Assembly: GCA_025354845.1 (NCBI GenBank)
Contig: JANXMD010000348.1
Coordinates: 1-8,453 of the forward strand
DNA: 8,453 nucleotides
DNA from: Verrucomicrobiota bacterium
GTDB taxonomy: Bacteria > Verrucomicrobiota > Verrucomicrobiia > Limisphaerales > UBA9464
Direction of reading: 5' to 3'
Shown here: in pieces, positions 1 to 7,010 of the stretch
Layout: each line of letters starts with the position of its first letter
How positions within the stretch are numbered: the first letter of the stretch is position 1
The notes under the pieces: model-generated
What the model was told of the DNA's origin: nothing
What the model saw: the letters and a program-made list of their open reading frames with translations, nothing else
Database searches by the model: none
Position numbers and translations under genes: made by a program

Positions 1-2076
1 CTGTTCGATGAGGAGGGAATAGCCGGCGGGTTTGCCGTCCTGCCAGAGGCGGACCGGGAAGCTCTGTTCCACCGGCATGCCCGCGCGGCGATAGATCTCG
101 TAGGCGAGGTACTCGACGAGCGATTCCTCCTCGCCCTCGAAGATCAACGCGATGGTGTTCATCGTGCCGAGCGTCTGATCCTTCTGGAAGTGGACCTTCT
201 GTCCGCCTTTCCGTCCGGTGACCTTCACGAAATCGAAGAGCTCGGTCTTTCCGACAGCGGGATCGTAATAGACGAAAGCCGATCGGAAGGTGCCCGGTTC
301 GGTGGGCGCACCGCCGAAAGGACCGGGAAAGCCTGGGGGACCGCCGAACGCCAGGATACGGGGTCCGCCGGGGCCGCCGGGGCCTCGCGGACCACGGCCG
401 CCCCCCGGGGCCGGGCCGAAGAAACCCAGCACCATCGGGCGCGGGGCGTGGCTCCAGAAGTCCAACTGACCGGCCTGGCCGGGCGAGACGAGTTTTTTGA
501 AGGTGGTTTCGAGGCTGCCACCCAGATCATCCGCGCGATCGCGTTGTGCGCGGAAGAGCGACGCCTTGTCGGCCCCGGTGGCGACCTCGGCGGCGAGCGC
601 AGCGCGTTGGGCGTCGAGGCTGCGAAGGGTGGAAATCCACTGTGGCAGCCGTTCCGAATCTGGCTCGGTGTTGAGCGTGAGCGCCTGCCAGAGGCCTTCC
701 AGATCGACCCTGCTGGTAATAATACCCTCGCCGGCCGCGGCACGTGCGGCGCGTCCCTTGAGCCAGGCGTCGAGCGCCCCTTGTTGCGTCGCATTCAGTG
801 AACGCCGGAGTTCGGCCGCCATCTGCTCGAGGAAGGCGTCGGTGACCTTGGGCAGCGTGGGCAGGCGTTCGGCCACGCCGGGCGCGAGGAATTCGGCCAT
901 CACTTGGGACCGGCGGGCGAGTTGAGCGGCGACGAGTTCCCGCAGTTGGCTGACGAGCCTGACGTCGTCGCCGGCGAGACGGACGCCGATCTCAAACCAC
1001 AACGGCGAGACATCAAGCCGCTGCATCAGTTTCTCCCGCGCGGCCTCGCGATCTTCCTGTTCGGGATCGGGCGGGGGGAAGAATCCCCCGAACATCGGGC
1101 GGTTCGCTGCCTGCTGCGCCGACTTCAGTTCCTTCTCGGTGGTGCGGAGAATCCAGCCGAACGGGATCTTGGTGGGAGAAAAGGGTCGCAGCACGTAAGC
1201 CGAGAGCGCGGGATGCGGCTCCGTCGAGGCGGGGAATTCGCGATGCACGCCCTGTGCGCCCGTGGCGCGGACCTGCGCGCGGACGAGCTGGCCGGCGGGC
1301 TGACCGGGAATCGTCGCGATGTAGTGGCCGGAGGCGGTCTGGGTCATGAGCACCGGCGCGGCGTCTTTCTCCGTGCCGGGGCCGGCGAGACGATACAAGA
1401 CCTCCAGTTTCTCCACCGTCTCGCCCGCGGGAATCTCGGCCTCCACGGTCAGCGACTGATTGGCGGCGGGGAACGTCGTGGAGAGTTTCGCCGAAGCGAT
1501 GACCGGCGGGCGAACCGCCGAGAAGCCGGCGTTGGGTCGACCCGGGGTGCCGCCAGGTTTCTCCCGATCGTCGGTGAGTGGGGAGGAGATCCAGTTCGAG
1601 GGATCCTCGCTCGGCGCAATGGGGCTGATGCGTTCCAGCGAGCCGGAATGCCCATCGGGTCCCAGGGGCCACGGCGCCTTGTTGGAGAATTTAACGGCGT
1701 CCACCACCTTGCCCGCAGCGTCGGCCAGTTCGAGTCGCTCTCCCTTGTGCTTTAGGTGGGCGTGGAATTCACCGGCTACCGGAACGGTGTAGAATTCGTG
1801 GAACCGGATGCTGCTCCGGCAGACGACGAGAAAGCCCTTGGGGGCGAGCTGAGTTCCGGCATTGAACTGGAACTGCACACCCTTGCGAAGGGACCAGCCC
1901 GAGAGGTCCACCGCCTGCGCGCCGGCGTTGTACAGCTCGATGTATTGCAGGTCGTCGAGCTCATCGGGGGCGTGGTAGAGGATCTCGTTGATCACCACCT
2001 GGGCCGAGGCCAGCAGGGGGAGCGCGGCGACGGATGCCATCCGGAGCAGACGGCGAAGCGGGCAGGGGAATGTCAC
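1..2076 (-). CDS. Secreted lamin-tail domain / CotH-kinase protein (3' end beyond window)
   Basis: The complement is open from 2157 to the left edge with no stop. From the GTG at 2076 the protein begins with a good Sec signal: a basic n-region (LRRLLR, residues 7-12), a hydrophobic core and a likely cut after ASA (residues 23-25). Residues 26-130 match a lamin-tail domain (VVINEILYH, YIELYNAG, LSGWSL, GFLVV), followed by the GTPGRPN segment often seen after it. Residues 190-278 look like an Ig-type beta domain. Residues 340-545 are mostly helical and charged, then comes a Gly/Pro-rich linker (551-595). Residues 598-692 match the start of the CotH kinase core (LVEYLAYEIYRRAGMP, then GYSLLIEQ). 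CotH domains are atypical protein kinases; many environmental members are uncharacterised cell-surface proteins. The start is uncertain: ATG 2040 leaves a weak signal peptide, ATG 2157 adds 27 residues ahead of it, and none of the three has a clear Shine-Dalgarno. It is divergent from the sugar operon and need not be related to it. Confidence 0.85.
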   Translation of the reverse strand, partial: MTFPCPLRRLLRMASVAALPLLASAQVVINEILYHAPDELDDLQYIELYNAGAQAVDLSGWSLRKGVQFQFNAGTQLAPKGFLVVCRSSIRFHEFYTVPVAGEFHAHLKHKGERLELADAAGKVVDAVKFSNKAPWPLGPDGHSGSLERISPIAPSEDPSNWISSPLTDDREKPGGTPGRPNAGFSAVRPPVIASAKLSTTFPAANQSLTVEAEIPAGETVEKLEVLYRLAGPGTEKDAAPVLMTQTASGHYIATIPGQPAGQLVRAQVRATGAQGVHREFPASTEPHPALSAYVLRPFSPTKIPFGWILRTTEKELKSAQQAANRPMFGGFFPPPDPEQEDREAAREKLMQRLDVSPLWFEIGVRLAGDDVRLVSQLRELVAAQLARRSQVMAEFLAPGVAERLPTLPKVTDAFLEQMAAELRRSLNATQQGALDAWLKGRAARAAAGEGIITSRVDLEGLWQALTLNTEPDSERLPQWISTLRSLDAQRAALAAEVATGADKASLFRAQRDRADDLGGSLETTFKKLVSPGQAGQLDFWSHAPRPMVLGFFGPAPGGGRGPRGPGGPGGPRILAFGGPPGFPGPFGGAPTEPGTFRSAFVYYDPAVGKTELFDFVKVTGRKGGQKVHFQKDQTLGTMNTIALIFEGEEESLVEYLAYEIYRRAGMPVEQSFPVRLWQDGKPAGYSLLIEQ
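292..426 (-). repeat. Gly/Pro-rich low-complexity segment inside the CotH protein gene
   Basis: This stretch encodes residues 551-595 of the lamin-tail/CotH protein. It is almost entirely Gly, Pro, Arg, Phe and Ala. Four consecutive Gly-Pro-X triplets (residues 562-573, at 358-393) are collagen-like in pattern but too few to predict a triple helix. It most likely works as a flexible or extended linker between the helical region and the CotH core. The underlying DNA is a run of GGCC/CCGG-type repeats and could vary in length between strains. Confidence 0.6.
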
Positions 2077-2444
2077 GGGGAAGAGAGGCGTTGCGGGCTC
2101 AGGTGTAACAGAAGTGTGACTTAGGAGACACGAATCGGTTACGGAAGCACCACGCATTTTCCCGGAGAAACGGGGCGCGGCCAGGTTGGGGAGGGGCGTC
2201 AGGCCCTGGATGGAAGAAGCAGGTCCCGGACGGCCTCAACTGCGCCGACTCGCCAAGGCGACGGGATGCCGTCAGGCTCCGCGCATGAACCCGCCGCCAG
2301 GAACGTCAACTGCCGTCCCAAGGGCGTGTGCGTCACCCTCATCCGCGAGGCACGCCTGGGCTCCAAGTCCATCCGGAAACCCGTCTGCACCCCAAAGGTA
2401 TGTTTTCATGCGGTCCAACGACACCCTTGAAACGTGACCGTGGC
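2077..2444. promoter_or_regulatory. Divergent intergenic region between the CotH protein and the AraC regulator
   Basis: About 368 bases separate the two divergent starts, so promoters for both directions should lie here, but I see no convincing -35/-10 pair on either strand. Small signals only: an inverted GTAAC (2105-2109) / GTTAC (2138-2142) pair; two near-identical GTGT(A/G)AC words around 2104-2120; an inverted GACGGC (2229-2234) / GCCGTC (2268-2273) pair; and TCAACTGC repeated at 2236-2243 and 2306-2313. Any could be chance at this GC content. Part of the region may be translated if the CotH gene starts at ATG 2157 or the regulator at GTG 2328 or ATG 2400. No RNA gene, terminator or mobile-element end is recognisable. 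Confidence 0.35.
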
Positions 2445-3224
2445 ATGATGACATCGACTCCAGGTGTGCAGCATTTCGCCGAGCTCTTTGATTTGCTGGA
2501 AGGGGTGCTGGCATGGGTGAAGGACTGGCAGGGGCGTTATCTGTGGGTCAACCGGGCGTTCCTGATCAAATACGCCCTCGATCATCCCGGCGCGGACGGT
2601 TTGGCCGCTTCCAGTCAGGTGTTGGGGAAGACCGATTACGATCTTTCTCCGGCGTTCCTCGCTGATCAATTCCGGCTCGATGACGAGCAGGTGCTGAACG
2701 GGCATCGTGTTCTTCATCGGATCGAGCGAGTGGGCGAGTTCGAGGGGATGACGGCCTGGAATGTGACCAACAAGATTCCCGTGCTGGATGCGAAGGGCGC
2801 GATCGTTGGCACGGCGGGAATCACGCGTGGGTTAAACCGGGACGAACTGCCGAGTGGAACCGCCTCCGGTTTCGAGCCCGTGCTGGCGTACATGCGCGAC
2901 TATTACCCACGCGCGATTACCAACCGGCAGCTCGCGTCCGCCGCGAAAATGTCGCTCCGCGCCTTCGAGCGACAGTTCGTCGTGGCCTTTCATCTCACAC
3001 CGCAAAAGTATTTGCGGAAGCTCCGCCTGCGCATCGCCAACCGCGCGCTGATTTACACGGGGGAATCGCTCTCCGATGTGGCATTGAACTGTGGGTTTGC
3101 CGATCAAAGTCACTTCACGCGCGAGTTTCGGCGCCAGTTCGGGCGCACACCGCGCGAGTATCGCGAGCACTACAAGCTGCCCGGTGGCGTTCCTATCCCA
3201 AAGTCTGCCGCTCGCAAGCAATAG
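2445..3224 (+). CDS. PAS-domain AraC-family transcriptional regulator
   Basis: This 259-residue protein has two parts. Residues 12-130 form a PAS-type sensor, with the typical opening VKDWQGRYLWVNRAFL, then GKTDYDL and a closing stretch (NKIPVLDAKGAIVGTAGITR). Residues 145-243 form a C-terminal AraC/XylS DNA-binding domain: first helix-turn-helix near 161-182 (ITNRQLASAAKMSLRAFERQF), second near 208-231, and the family signature GFADQSHFTREFRRQFGRTP at 217-236. It should bind DNA in the cytoplasm and respond to a small ligand through the PAS domain; the ligand is unknown. The reading frame extends upstream to GTG 2328 (298 residues), but that extension has no domain character. ATG 2445 (or the adjacent ATG 2448) places the PAS domain at the N-terminus; neither has a clear Shine-Dalgarno. 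It ends 31 bases before the first ThuA-like gene on the same strand, so it may be co-transcribed with the sugar genes and probably controls them. Confidence 0.88.
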   Translation: MMTSTPGVQHFAELFDLLEGVLAWVKDWQGRYLWVNRAFLIKYALDHPGADGLAASSQVLGKTDYDLSPAFLADQFRLDDEQVLNGHRVLHRIERVGEFEGMTAWNVTNKIPVLDAKGAIVGTAGITRGLNRDELPSGTASGFEPVLAYMRDYYPRAITNRQLASAAKMSLRAFERQFVVAFHLTPQKYLRKLRLRIANRALIYTGESLSDVALNCGFADQSHFTREFRRQFGRTPREYREHYKLPGGVPIPKSAARKQ

Positions 3225-3255
3225 ATCCAATCGGGTGTGCTGCTAGGATCGGGGC

Positions 3256-4005
3256 GTGAATTCCCCGATTCGACGTGCCGTCGCCCTTTTGTCGGGCGTG
3301 CTGGCCTTGCTGTTCACGACGCATTCCCTGGCGCAACCCGCCGCGTCCGCAACCAACCGGGCGGCGTTGCGTGTCCTGATCATTACCGGTGGTCACGAGC
3401 ACGAGGCGGCCTTTTATGGCTTGTTTGACGGCTATCAGGACATCGGCTGGCCGGCCGTCACGGACAGCGCGCTGGCCTTCAAGCAGGACATCCGCACGAA
3501 ATACGATGTGCTGGTCTTCTACAATTTCACCCGAAACCTCGACGACCTTGGACAGAAAAACCTTCGCGATTTTGTGGAGAGCGGAAAAGGCATTGTGGTG
3601 TTGCATCACGGCATCCTGAACTTCCAGAACTGGCCGTGGTGGTATGAAGAAGTGGTGGGCGGCCTCTATCGCCTTGAAACCAAAAACGGCATCCCCAACT
3701 CGACGGTGAAGTTTGGCGAGAAGCATAAGATCACCCCGGCAGGCAAGCACCCGATCACGGACAGCATCGGCTCATTCCAGATCACGGATGAGACCTACAA
3801 AGGCCTTTTCATCTCCGCAAACATCCAGCCGCTGTTGTTTACGGACAATCCCACCAGTGACCGCACGGTCGCGTGGGTTGGTCCGTGCACGACCTCCAAG
3901 GTGGTCTTCATCCAGCTCGGTCACGACCACACGCCGTTCGGGCATCCGTCCTACCGTGCGCTCGTGCACAACTCGATTCTCTGGGCTGCTGGAAAACTCA
4001 AGTAA
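3256..4005 (+). CDS. Secreted ThuA-like domain protein 1
   Basis: A 249-residue protein of the ThuA-like (trehalose utilisation) family, a glutamine-amidotransferase-like fold without the catalytic Cys. The N-terminus is a Sec signal peptide: RR at 6-7, a hydrophobic core at 8-21 and a likely cut after SLA (24-26). Family motifs are LIITGGHEHE (41-50), a YDVLVFYN strand (83-90), GKGIVVLHHG (110-119) at the usual nucleophile-elbow position, the W..WYEEVVGG segment (126-136), ITDETY (176-181) and the closing GHDHTPFGH (222-230). The start is GTG 3256: an in-frame TAG at 3244-3246 rules out anything earlier, and no ATG lies near the N-terminus. ThuA-like proteins have been tied genetically to keto-sugar metabolism of disaccharides in rhizobia together with a Gfo/Idh/MocA partner, but the chemistry of most members is unproven. 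It lies 15 bases before the next gene and in the same reading frame. Confidence 0.87.
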   Translation: MNSPIRRAVALLSGVLALLFTTHSLAQPAASATNRAALRVLIITGGHEHEAAFYGLFDGYQDIGWPAVTDSALAFKQDIRTKYDVLVFYNFTRNLDDLGQKNLRDFVESGKGIVVLHHGILNFQNWPWWYEEVVGGLYRLETKNGIPNSTVKFGEKHKITPAGKHPITDSIGSFQITDETYKGLFISANIQPLLFTDNPTSDRTVAWVGPCTTSKVVFIQLGHDHTPFGHPSYRALVHNSILWAAGKLK

Positions 4006-4020
4006 TCCAAAACTGACTTT

Positions 4021-5013
4021 ATGAAGATCGGACTCTACAGCATCACCTACCTCGGCTGCTGGTATCGCGGCGACGCACTCACCTTGCCGGAACTCATCCG
4101 CACGGCGAAGACGTTTGGCTACGACGGCGTCGAGTTTGACGGCAAGCGTCCGCACGCCAACCCGCTCGACTGGCCGAAGTCCAAGTGCCAGGAACTGCTG
4201 CGCATCGCCAAGGGTGAAGGCATCGAAATCCTCGGAATCGCCGCCAACAACGACTTCAGCAATCCCGTTCCCGAGGTGCGCGAAACTCAGATTTGCTACA
4301 TGCGCGAACTGATCCGCATGACTGCCGACATGGGCGCCAAGGATCTCCGCGTGTTCCTCGCTTGGTGGGGCGTCACGCGTCATCCGAAGCTCGCCAGCTA
4401 CGACATCCCGGAAAACTACTGGCCCGTCGTGCATGAGAAATTCTCCGAGGAGGAAATCTGGGGCTGGTGCCGCGAGGCGCTGATCGAATGCGCCGGCTAC
4501 GCGAAGGACATGGGGGTGACGCTCGCATTGCAGAATCACAAACCGCTCATCAAGGACCATCGTGACGTGCTGCGCATGGTGCACGAGGTGGCTTCGCCGC
4601 ATTTGAAGATCTGCCTCGACGCTCCCTTGATGCCGGATAAGAGCGCCGCGGCGATGCGCGAGGCAGCGCAGGCCGTCGGTTGCCTTCAGGTCATGTCGCA
4701 CTTTGGCGGTGAGTTCGACCGCAATCCCGATGGCAGCATCACCGGCGTGGACCGGATCGACGGAATCATCACGGGCGAGACAACCCAATACTATCGCGAC
4801 TTCGCACGGGCCATGCACGAGATCGGCTATCACGGTTACACCAGCTACGAGCTTTGCCATCAACTGCCGGTGGTGAACGGCGAAACCGTCGGGATCGAAT
4901 TCGCGCACAAGAACGCCCAGCTCGCGGCAGAATTCATGCGGGGGATCATCAAGGCGGAATACGCGAATAAATCCGTCAAGACTGCCAGCCCGCAACTCGT
5001 TGGCGTGGCCTAG
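4021..5013 (+). CDS. Sugar phosphate isomerase/epimerase-like TIM-barrel protein 1 (cytoplasmic)
   Basis: A 330-residue xylose-isomerase-like (AP endonuclease 2 fold) TIM barrel. It begins directly with the first beta strand (MKIGLYSITY) and has no signal peptide, so it should be cytoplasmic, unlike most of its neighbours. Recognisable elements are GYDGVEFDGKRPHA (33-46), LRVFLAWWG (109-117), VTLALQNHKP (166-175), LKICLDAPL (195-203), VMSHFGGEF (224-232) and YTSYELCHQL (273-282). By analogy with IolI-type enzymes the metal ligands would be Q171, D200, H227 and E277; the first is normally Glu. Family members isomerise, epimerise or dehydrate keto-sugars such as inosose or hydroxypyruvate; the substrate here cannot be deduced. 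ATG 4021 is the first start after the upstream stop (TAA 4003-4005, same frame). No Shine-Dalgarno is visible, so translation may depend on coupling to the upstream gene. Confidence 0.87.
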   Translation: MKIGLYSITYLGCWYRGDALTLPELIRTAKTFGYDGVEFDGKRPHANPLDWPKSKCQELLRIAKGEGIEILGIAANNDFSNPVPEVRETQICYMRELIRMTADMGAKDLRVFLAWWGVTRHPKLASYDIPENYWPVVHEKFSEEEIWGWCREALIECAGYAKDMGVTLALQNHKPLIKDHRDVLRMVHEVASPHLKICLDAPLMPDKSAAAMREAAQAVGCLQVMSHFGGEFDRNPDGSITGVDRIDGIITGETTQYYRDFARAMHEIGYHGYTSYELCHQLPVVNGETVGIEFAHKNAQLAAEFMRGIIKAEYANKSVKTASPQLVGVA

Positions 5014-5052
5014 GTCGCTCGCGGCTCGACGGAAAGAGATCGGACTGATGAG

Positions 5053-6180
5053 ATGTTGACCATGACCCGGAAACTGAGCCTGCCGTGGCGCTGCTGGCTG
5101 CTTGCCGCAGCCTTGTCCCTGTCGGCGGCGGACAAGCCCACAGACAATAAGACGCTGCCTGTGCGCGGATTCTGCATACCGGCTCCATCGGGGAATCGTG
5201 TGGACGAGTTCATCAAGTTCATCGAGGAGGAGCTGGCGCCGCGCTCGGTGAACGTGCTCATTCTTCGGGTGGACTATGGTTTCCAGTTCACCAGCCGCCC
5301 GGAAATGGCGGACAAGAACGGCCTTTCCAAAGAGCAGGCTCAGAAGATCGCCGCCGCCTGCAAGCGGCATCAGATTCGGATCATTCCTCTCGTCAATCTG
5401 CTCGGTCACCAATCGTGGCAATCCAACTGCGGCAAACTGCTTCGGGTCCATCCTGAATTTGACGAGACACCCGAGGTTAAGTTCCCGGAAAAATACGTCT
5501 GGCCCAATCCAGACAAGCTCTATTGCAAGAGCTATTGCCCGCGTCATCCGCTGGTCCACGAGGTCGTGTTCGCAATGGTGGATGAGGTTTGCGACGCCTT
5601 CGACGCCGATGCGTTTCACGCCGGGATGGATGAGGTCTTCTACATTGGCGAAGACCAGTGCCCGCGGTGTAAGGGACGCAACAAGGCGGAACTCTTCGCC
5701 GACGAGATCCGCACCCTTCGCGATCATTTGCAGCCAAGCAAACGGCAGCTGTGGCTCTGGGGCGACCGCTTGCTGGATGGCAAGCTCACCGGCCTCGGCG
5801 AATGGGAGGCCAGCCGCAACGACACTCACGCGGCGGTGGATTTGATTCCGAAGGACGTGGTCCTCTGCGACTGGCACTATGAGCGTGCGGATCAGACGGC
5901 GGTTTACTTCGCCATGAAGGGGCTGGATGTGGTGAGTTGTTCTTGGAAAAACCCCGAGGCAGCGGCCGCTCAAGTGAAGGACATGGTCCGGTTCCGTGAA
6001 TCCTCTACGCCTCAAATGAAGGCGCATTTTCAGGGCGTTGTGCAGACAATCTGGTCCGGTTCCAGCGGGTTTCTCGATCAGTTTTACGGACGCAGACCGG
6101 CCAATGATCAGAAGAATCCGGGCCACACGGAGGTCAATTGCTTCAAGCGCATGTTCGAGGAGATTGCCAATCACCCATGA
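5053..6180 (+). CDS. Secreted GH20-like beta-N-acetylhexosaminidase family protein
   Basis: A 375-residue protein with a Sec signal peptide (basic start MTRK, hydrophobic core LLAAALSLSA at 16-25) followed by a single glycoside hydrolase family 20-type catalytic barrel. Supporting motifs are RIIPLVNLLGH (109-119), where GH20 enzymes have their PE-x-D-x-PGH strand, the catalytic signature HAGMDE (189-194) with the D193-E194 pair, LWLWGDRLLDG (233-243) and the late aromatic WSGSSGFLDQF (334-344). In GH20 the Glu is the acid/base and the Asp positions the substrate 2-acetamido group. There is no separate N-terminal GH20b domain or binding module, so the protein is shorter than classical hexosaminidases. 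Four cysteines form CxxxC (158, 162) and CxxC (203, 206) pairs flanking the active site. ATG 5053 follows GGAAAGAGA at 5031-5039, rather far away; ATG 5062 is an alternative start. Its TGA overlaps the next gene's ATG. The likely substrate is an N-acetylhexosamine-containing glycan, but activity is unproven. Confidence 0.78.
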   Translation: MLTMTRKLSLPWRCWLLAAALSLSAADKPTDNKTLPVRGFCIPAPSGNRVDEFIKFIEEELAPRSVNVLILRVDYGFQFTSRPEMADKNGLSKEQAQKIAAACKRHQIRIIPLVNLLGHQSWQSNCGKLLRVHPEFDETPEVKFPEKYVWPNPDKLYCKSYCPRHPLVHEVVFAMVDEVCDAFDADAFHAGMDEVFYIGEDQCPRCKGRNKAELFADEIRTLRDHLQPSKRQLWLWGDRLLDGKLTGLGEWEASRNDTHAAVDLIPKDVVLCDWHYERADQTAVYFAMKGLDVVSCSWKNPEAAAAQVKDMVRFRESSTPQMKAHFQGVVQTIWSGSSGFLDQFYGRRPANDQKNPGHTEVNCFKRMFEEIANHP

Positions 6181-7010
6181 ATCTTTCCCGCTCGGGCATC
6201 GCGCTTGGCTCGTCGTTGTTGATCCTTCTCGGATTCAGCGGAACGGTGTTCGGCCAAGCCCCCGTGAAGCCGAAGCGCAACCTGCTCTTCATCGGGCAGG
6301 CCAAGGGCTACCAGCACGAGGCGATCTCCACGGCGATGGTGACCCTCTACAACCTCGGCCGAAGTTCCGGAAACTGGAACACGATGTTACGCACGGACTG
6401 CACTGCCATCACTAAGAAGCCGCTCAAGTGGGAGGCCAAGAATCTGGACGCCTACGACGCGGTCGTTTTCTTCACCGACGGGGATCTCGACATGGATGCG
6501 TCGCAAAAGGCGGACCTTCTTTCCTTCGTGCGCGACGATGGCAAGGGGTTCATCGGCATCCACAGCGCGGCGATTACCTTCACCAGCTGGCCGGAATATG
6601 GCGAGATGCTGGGCGGCTATTTCGACGGCCATCCCTGGGGCCAGTTCAATGCACCGCTAGTGGTCGAGGATTCGAAGTTTCCGGGAATGAAGCATTTCCC
6701 TGAGACGTTCACGCTGTTCGACGAGATCTATCAGATCAAGGACTACTCTCGAAAAGACGTCCGCGTGCTGCTCAGTCTCGACGCCGGCAAACTTGATCTC
6801 GCGCGCAAGGGCGTGAAGCGCACCGACGGGGACTTCGCCGTCGCCTGGGCGAAGAGCTTTGGCAAAGGCCGCGTGCTTTACAATGGACTTGGCCACGTTC
6901 CCGCCCTCTGGGAGCGGCCGGACTTTCAGAAGATGTGGCTGGAGATGGTTCAGTGGTCGATGGGATTGATTCCTGGTGATGCCACGCCGCAACTAAAACC
7001 AAGCAAATGA
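6177..7010 (+). CDS. Secreted ThuA-like domain protein 2
   Basis: A 277-residue second ThuA-like protein, closer to the family consensus than the first. It has a Sec signal peptide (MNLSRSG, hydrophobic 8-20, likely cut after VFG, residues 24-26). Motifs are NLLFIGQAKGYQHEA (35-49), YDAVVFFTDGDLDMD (93-107), GKGFIGIHSAA (122-132), SWPEYGEMLGGYFDGHPW (137-154), VVEDSKFPGMKHFP (162-175), DEIYQ (182-186), SRKDVRVLLSLD (191-202), DFAVAWAKSFGKGRVLYNGLGH (219-240) and a closing WSMGL (260-264). The frame is open upstream to ATG 6138, but ATG 6177 puts the signal peptide at the N-terminus and makes a 4-base ATGA overlap with the GH20-like gene. A GAGGAG at 6157-6162 is a possible, distant Shine-Dalgarno. 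The function is presumably keto-sugar handling in the periplasm; the exact reaction is unknown. Confidence 0.9.
   Translation: MNLSRSGIALGSSLLILLGFSGTVFGQAPVKPKRNLLFIGQAKGYQHEAISTAMVTLYNLGRSSGNWNTMLRTDCTAITKKPLKWEAKNLDAYDAVVFFTDGDLDMDASQKADLLSFVRDDGKGFIGIHSAAITFTSWPEYGEMLGGYFDGHPWGQFNAPLVVEDSKFPGMKHFPETFTLFDEIYQIKDYSRKDVRVLLSLDAGKLDLARKGVKRTDGDFAVAWAKSFGKGRVLYNGLGHVPALWERPDFQKMWLEMVQWSMGLIPGDATPQLKPSK

Noticed and set aside
190..2124. Several plus-strand open frames (190-801, 904-1755, 1756-2124)
   Set aside because: They are antisense to the lamin-tail/CotH protein, whose minus-strand frame is continuous and has clear domains; the plus-strand translations are low-complexity and Arg/Gly-rich.
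2229..2273. Hairpin from GACGGC/GCCGTC with an inner CGCCAAGGCG
   Set aside because: The outer arms are only 6 bases around a 33-base loop and the inner stem has a 2-base loop; there is no T-run, so neither a terminator nor a riboswitch is supported.
2236..2313. TCAACTGC direct repeat (2236-2243, 2306-2313) as a regulator operator
   Set aside because: Only 8 bases match, the 70-base spacing is not typical of AraC half-sites, and no third copy was noticed near the operon start.
2186..2437. Possible small 83-residue gene in the divergent intergenic region
   Set aside because: Its composition is unlike a folded protein, it has no convincing ribosome-binding site, and it overlaps the likely promoter region.
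3225..3255. Terminator or separate promoter between the regulator and ThuA 1
   Set aside because: Only 31 bases are available, with a weak ATCC/GGAT pairing and no T-run or recognisable -10/-35 elements.
3772..6174. An 800-codon open reading frame on the minus strand opposite the first ThuA, TIM-barrel and GH20-like genes
   Set aside because: It lies entirely antisense to three genes with clear family motifs. Its translation shows no recognisable domain, and long antisense frames are common in GC-rich genes with strong third-position bias.
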